In this document: piece after piece, positions 63,071-64,000 of the stretch
Numbering within the stretch: the first letter of the stretch is position 1
Layout: every line of letters begins with the position of its first letter
From: an uncultured Prevotella sp.
GTDB lineage: Bacteria > Bacteroidota > Bacteroidia > Bacteroidales > Bacteroidaceae
Reading direction: 5' to 3'
Length of the DNA: 64,000 bases
Assembly: GCA_944320305.1 (NCBI GenBank)
Contig: CALUGW010000011.1
Span: 1 to 64,000, forward strand
Translations under genes and position numbers: made by a program
The notes under the pieces: generated by a model
What the model was told of the DNA's origin: nothing
The model's database searches: none
The model's input: the letters and a program-made list of their open reading frames with translations, nothing else

Positions 63071-63462
63071 ATTTTAACACTTCGGAAACCGGTGAAATAG
63101 AAAAAGGAAAGCGGTTTCTGAGGCTCTGCGCGGCCAGAAAAACCGTGTGATTTTGCAAAACGGCTCATATTGCGATGCAATATGGGCCGTTTTGCATTGC
63201 AATATAGGCCATGTCGCAATGCAAAATGGCAGGTTTTGGAAGTCCAAAACGGCCGTTTTCAGGCTGAAAAGAGCCGTCTCAGAGGGTGAAAAAGTTGCAC
63301 AGTCAGTCTGATTGGGCCGATAAATCCCATTAGGCCAATTAGTTACGGTTGCACACTCATATTGCCCGTATTTGCGACCGGTGATAAGTTGTTTTCAAAT
63401 ACGCGAAATTTCAGAGGGTGAAAGTGCCGTTGTTTTAACAGGTGTGAATTTAAGTTAATCCG
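63071..63462 (+). repeat. Composite non-coding element F (full copy, about 390 bases)
   Basis: The left motif (63071-63105) matches element C closely and lies exactly 76 bases (from TTAACAC) before the array. Array of six 22-base units (63150-63281; starts 63150, 63172, 63194, 63216, 63238, 63260). Then 12 bases, GTTGCACAG (63294-63302), a 45-base core (63303-63347) and GTTGCACAC (63348-63356). The hairpin CGTATTTG/CAAATACG (63367-63374 with 63396-63403) follows, then TTTTAAC ... TTAATCCG ending at 63462. A 19-base inverted repeat with one mismatch is at 63155-63173/63177-63195. It fills most of the 472-base gap after ilvC. Confidence 0.85.
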
Positions 63463-63517
63463 ACTATTGGGCCGCACAGGTCTGCATATTTGCTTTTTCA
63501 CGTGCCCGCCGCCAGCC

Positions 63518-64000
63518 TTATTCAGCGTTTTCTGCGGTCTGTGTGCGTGGCCAGTTGATGAGAAACAGGTGGTCAGTGGCGCGTGTGAAGGCGGTGTAGA
63601 GCCAGTGGATGTAGTCAGGTGTGAGCATATCGTCGGTCATGTATCCCTGGTCCACGTAGACGTGTTCCCACTGTCCGCCCTGCGCCTTGTGGCAGGTCAC
63701 GGCATAGGCATACTTTATCTGCAGCGCGTTGTAGTGGGCGTCTTCCTTCATGCGCTTCAGCCGGTCGGCCTTCAGCGGCACGTCGGCATAGTCTGCCATG
63801 ACGGCGTTGAAGAGCTGTTCTCCCTGTTCTCGGGTCAGGGCGGGCGCCTCAGAGGCCAGCGTGTCGAGCACGGTGGCGGCCGTAAGCTCGTAGTCGTCAT
63901 AGTCGGGCAGTGTCAGCGTAACGTCGGCAAAGCGGAATCCGTACAGGCTGCGGCAGTTGCGCACGCGCCTCACCACGGCTCTGTCGCCGTTGGCCAGAAA
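63518..64000 (-). CDS. C-terminal part of a RecD/UvrD-like helicase (runs off the window)
   Basis: At least 160 aa visible; the frame continues beyond 64000. The visible end has the superfamily 1 motif VI region: KYAYAVTCHKAQGGQWEHVYVDQGYMTDDM ... WLYTAFTRATDHLFLIN. This matches the UvrD C-terminal domain of RecD-like or DinG-independent AAA helicases common in this phylum. A start cannot be assigned; the M codon at 63976 is an internal GTG. Confidence 0.85.
   Translation of the reverse strand, partial: FLANGDRAVVRRVRNCRSLYGFRFADVTLTLPDYDDYELTAATVLDTLASEAPALTREQGEQLFNAVMADYADVPLKADRLKRMKEDAHYNALQIKYAYAVTCHKAQGGQWEHVYVDQGYMTDDMLTPDYIHWLYTAFTRATDHLFLINWPRTQTAENAE

Noticed and set aside
1..64000. 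tRNA, rRNA, insertion sequence or prophage
   Set aside because: No cloverleaf-like intergenic sequence, rRNA core sequence, transposase, integrase or phage structural gene was seen; a covariance search would be needed to exclude small RNA genes fully.

Overview
The window comes from a GC-rich member of the Bacteroidales (phylum Bacteroidota). Many start regions carry the phylum's -7 promoter box TAnnTTTG, several with a TTTG-like -33 box 19-20 bases upstream. The gene content also fits: a DUF4923 lipocalin-like protein, a TonB-dependent receptor, TamB, a paired methylmalonyl-CoA mutase, a sodium-pumping decarboxylase, RhaM, GH29 and BNR_4 enzymes, and a ribosomal protein S16 with a long charged tail. 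A gut lineage such as Muribaculaceae is a reasonable guess, but genus cannot be read from this sequence. I saw no rRNA, tRNA, transposase, phage gene or CRISPR array.

Layout. 1-2137: dnaX. 2175-7204: a minus-strand operon (DUF4369 lipoprotein, pyrC, a free-standing MetH activation domain, a metallophosphoesterase, plsC). 7241-9244: a small membrane protein, a DivIC/FtsB-like division protein and an orphan nucleotidyltransferase. 9544-13618: an ABC-F ATPase and an M13 peptidase. 14155-18004: metA, a U32 protein and a zinc-ribbon lipoprotein, in an overlapping operon. 18258-22673: tamB. 22711-34903: glycosyltransferases, a flippase, a TonB-dependent receptor, rhaM, DUF4923 and rpsP. 35139-43878: two divergent operons, one with an AspT-like transporter plus decarboxylase gamma, biotin-carrier and beta subunits, the other with methylmalonyl-CoA mutase mutAB. 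44363-48194: a BNR_4 protein, an HD protein and a GH29 fucosidase. 48388-53307: HAD phosphatase, SLC13 permease, DUF3298 lipoprotein and pgk. 54083-56556: an HxlR regulator divergent from a frameshifted MBL-like gene, a PNPOx-like protein and a beta-galactosidase remnant. 56938-63045: ilvD-ilvB-ilvN-thioesterase, then ilvC with its own promoter. 63518-64000: the C-terminal end of a helicase running off the window.

The two main metabolic blocks are branched-chain amino acid synthesis (ilvDBN, ilvC) and the succinate-to-propionate branch (mutAB with a membrane decarboxylase whose carboxyltransferase subunit is not here). MetA has Glu111, which predicts acetyl-CoA rather than succinyl-CoA as acyl donor.

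The most unusual feature is a family of non-coding intergenic arrays at six places (13856, 25316, 33291, 44164, 53684, 63150). Each is a head-to-tail run of 4-6 degenerate units of exactly 22 bases, and each unit is itself a dyad around a GGCC-like centre. Three copies sit inside a larger element of about 390 bases. In it, the left motif lies exactly 76 bases before the array, and a 9-base repeat (GTTGCACAC) is followed by exactly 45 bases of four degenerate 9-mers and then the 9-base repeat again. No conserved protein explains this; it looks like a dispersed non-coding element or a structured RNA/DNA-binding array of unknown function.
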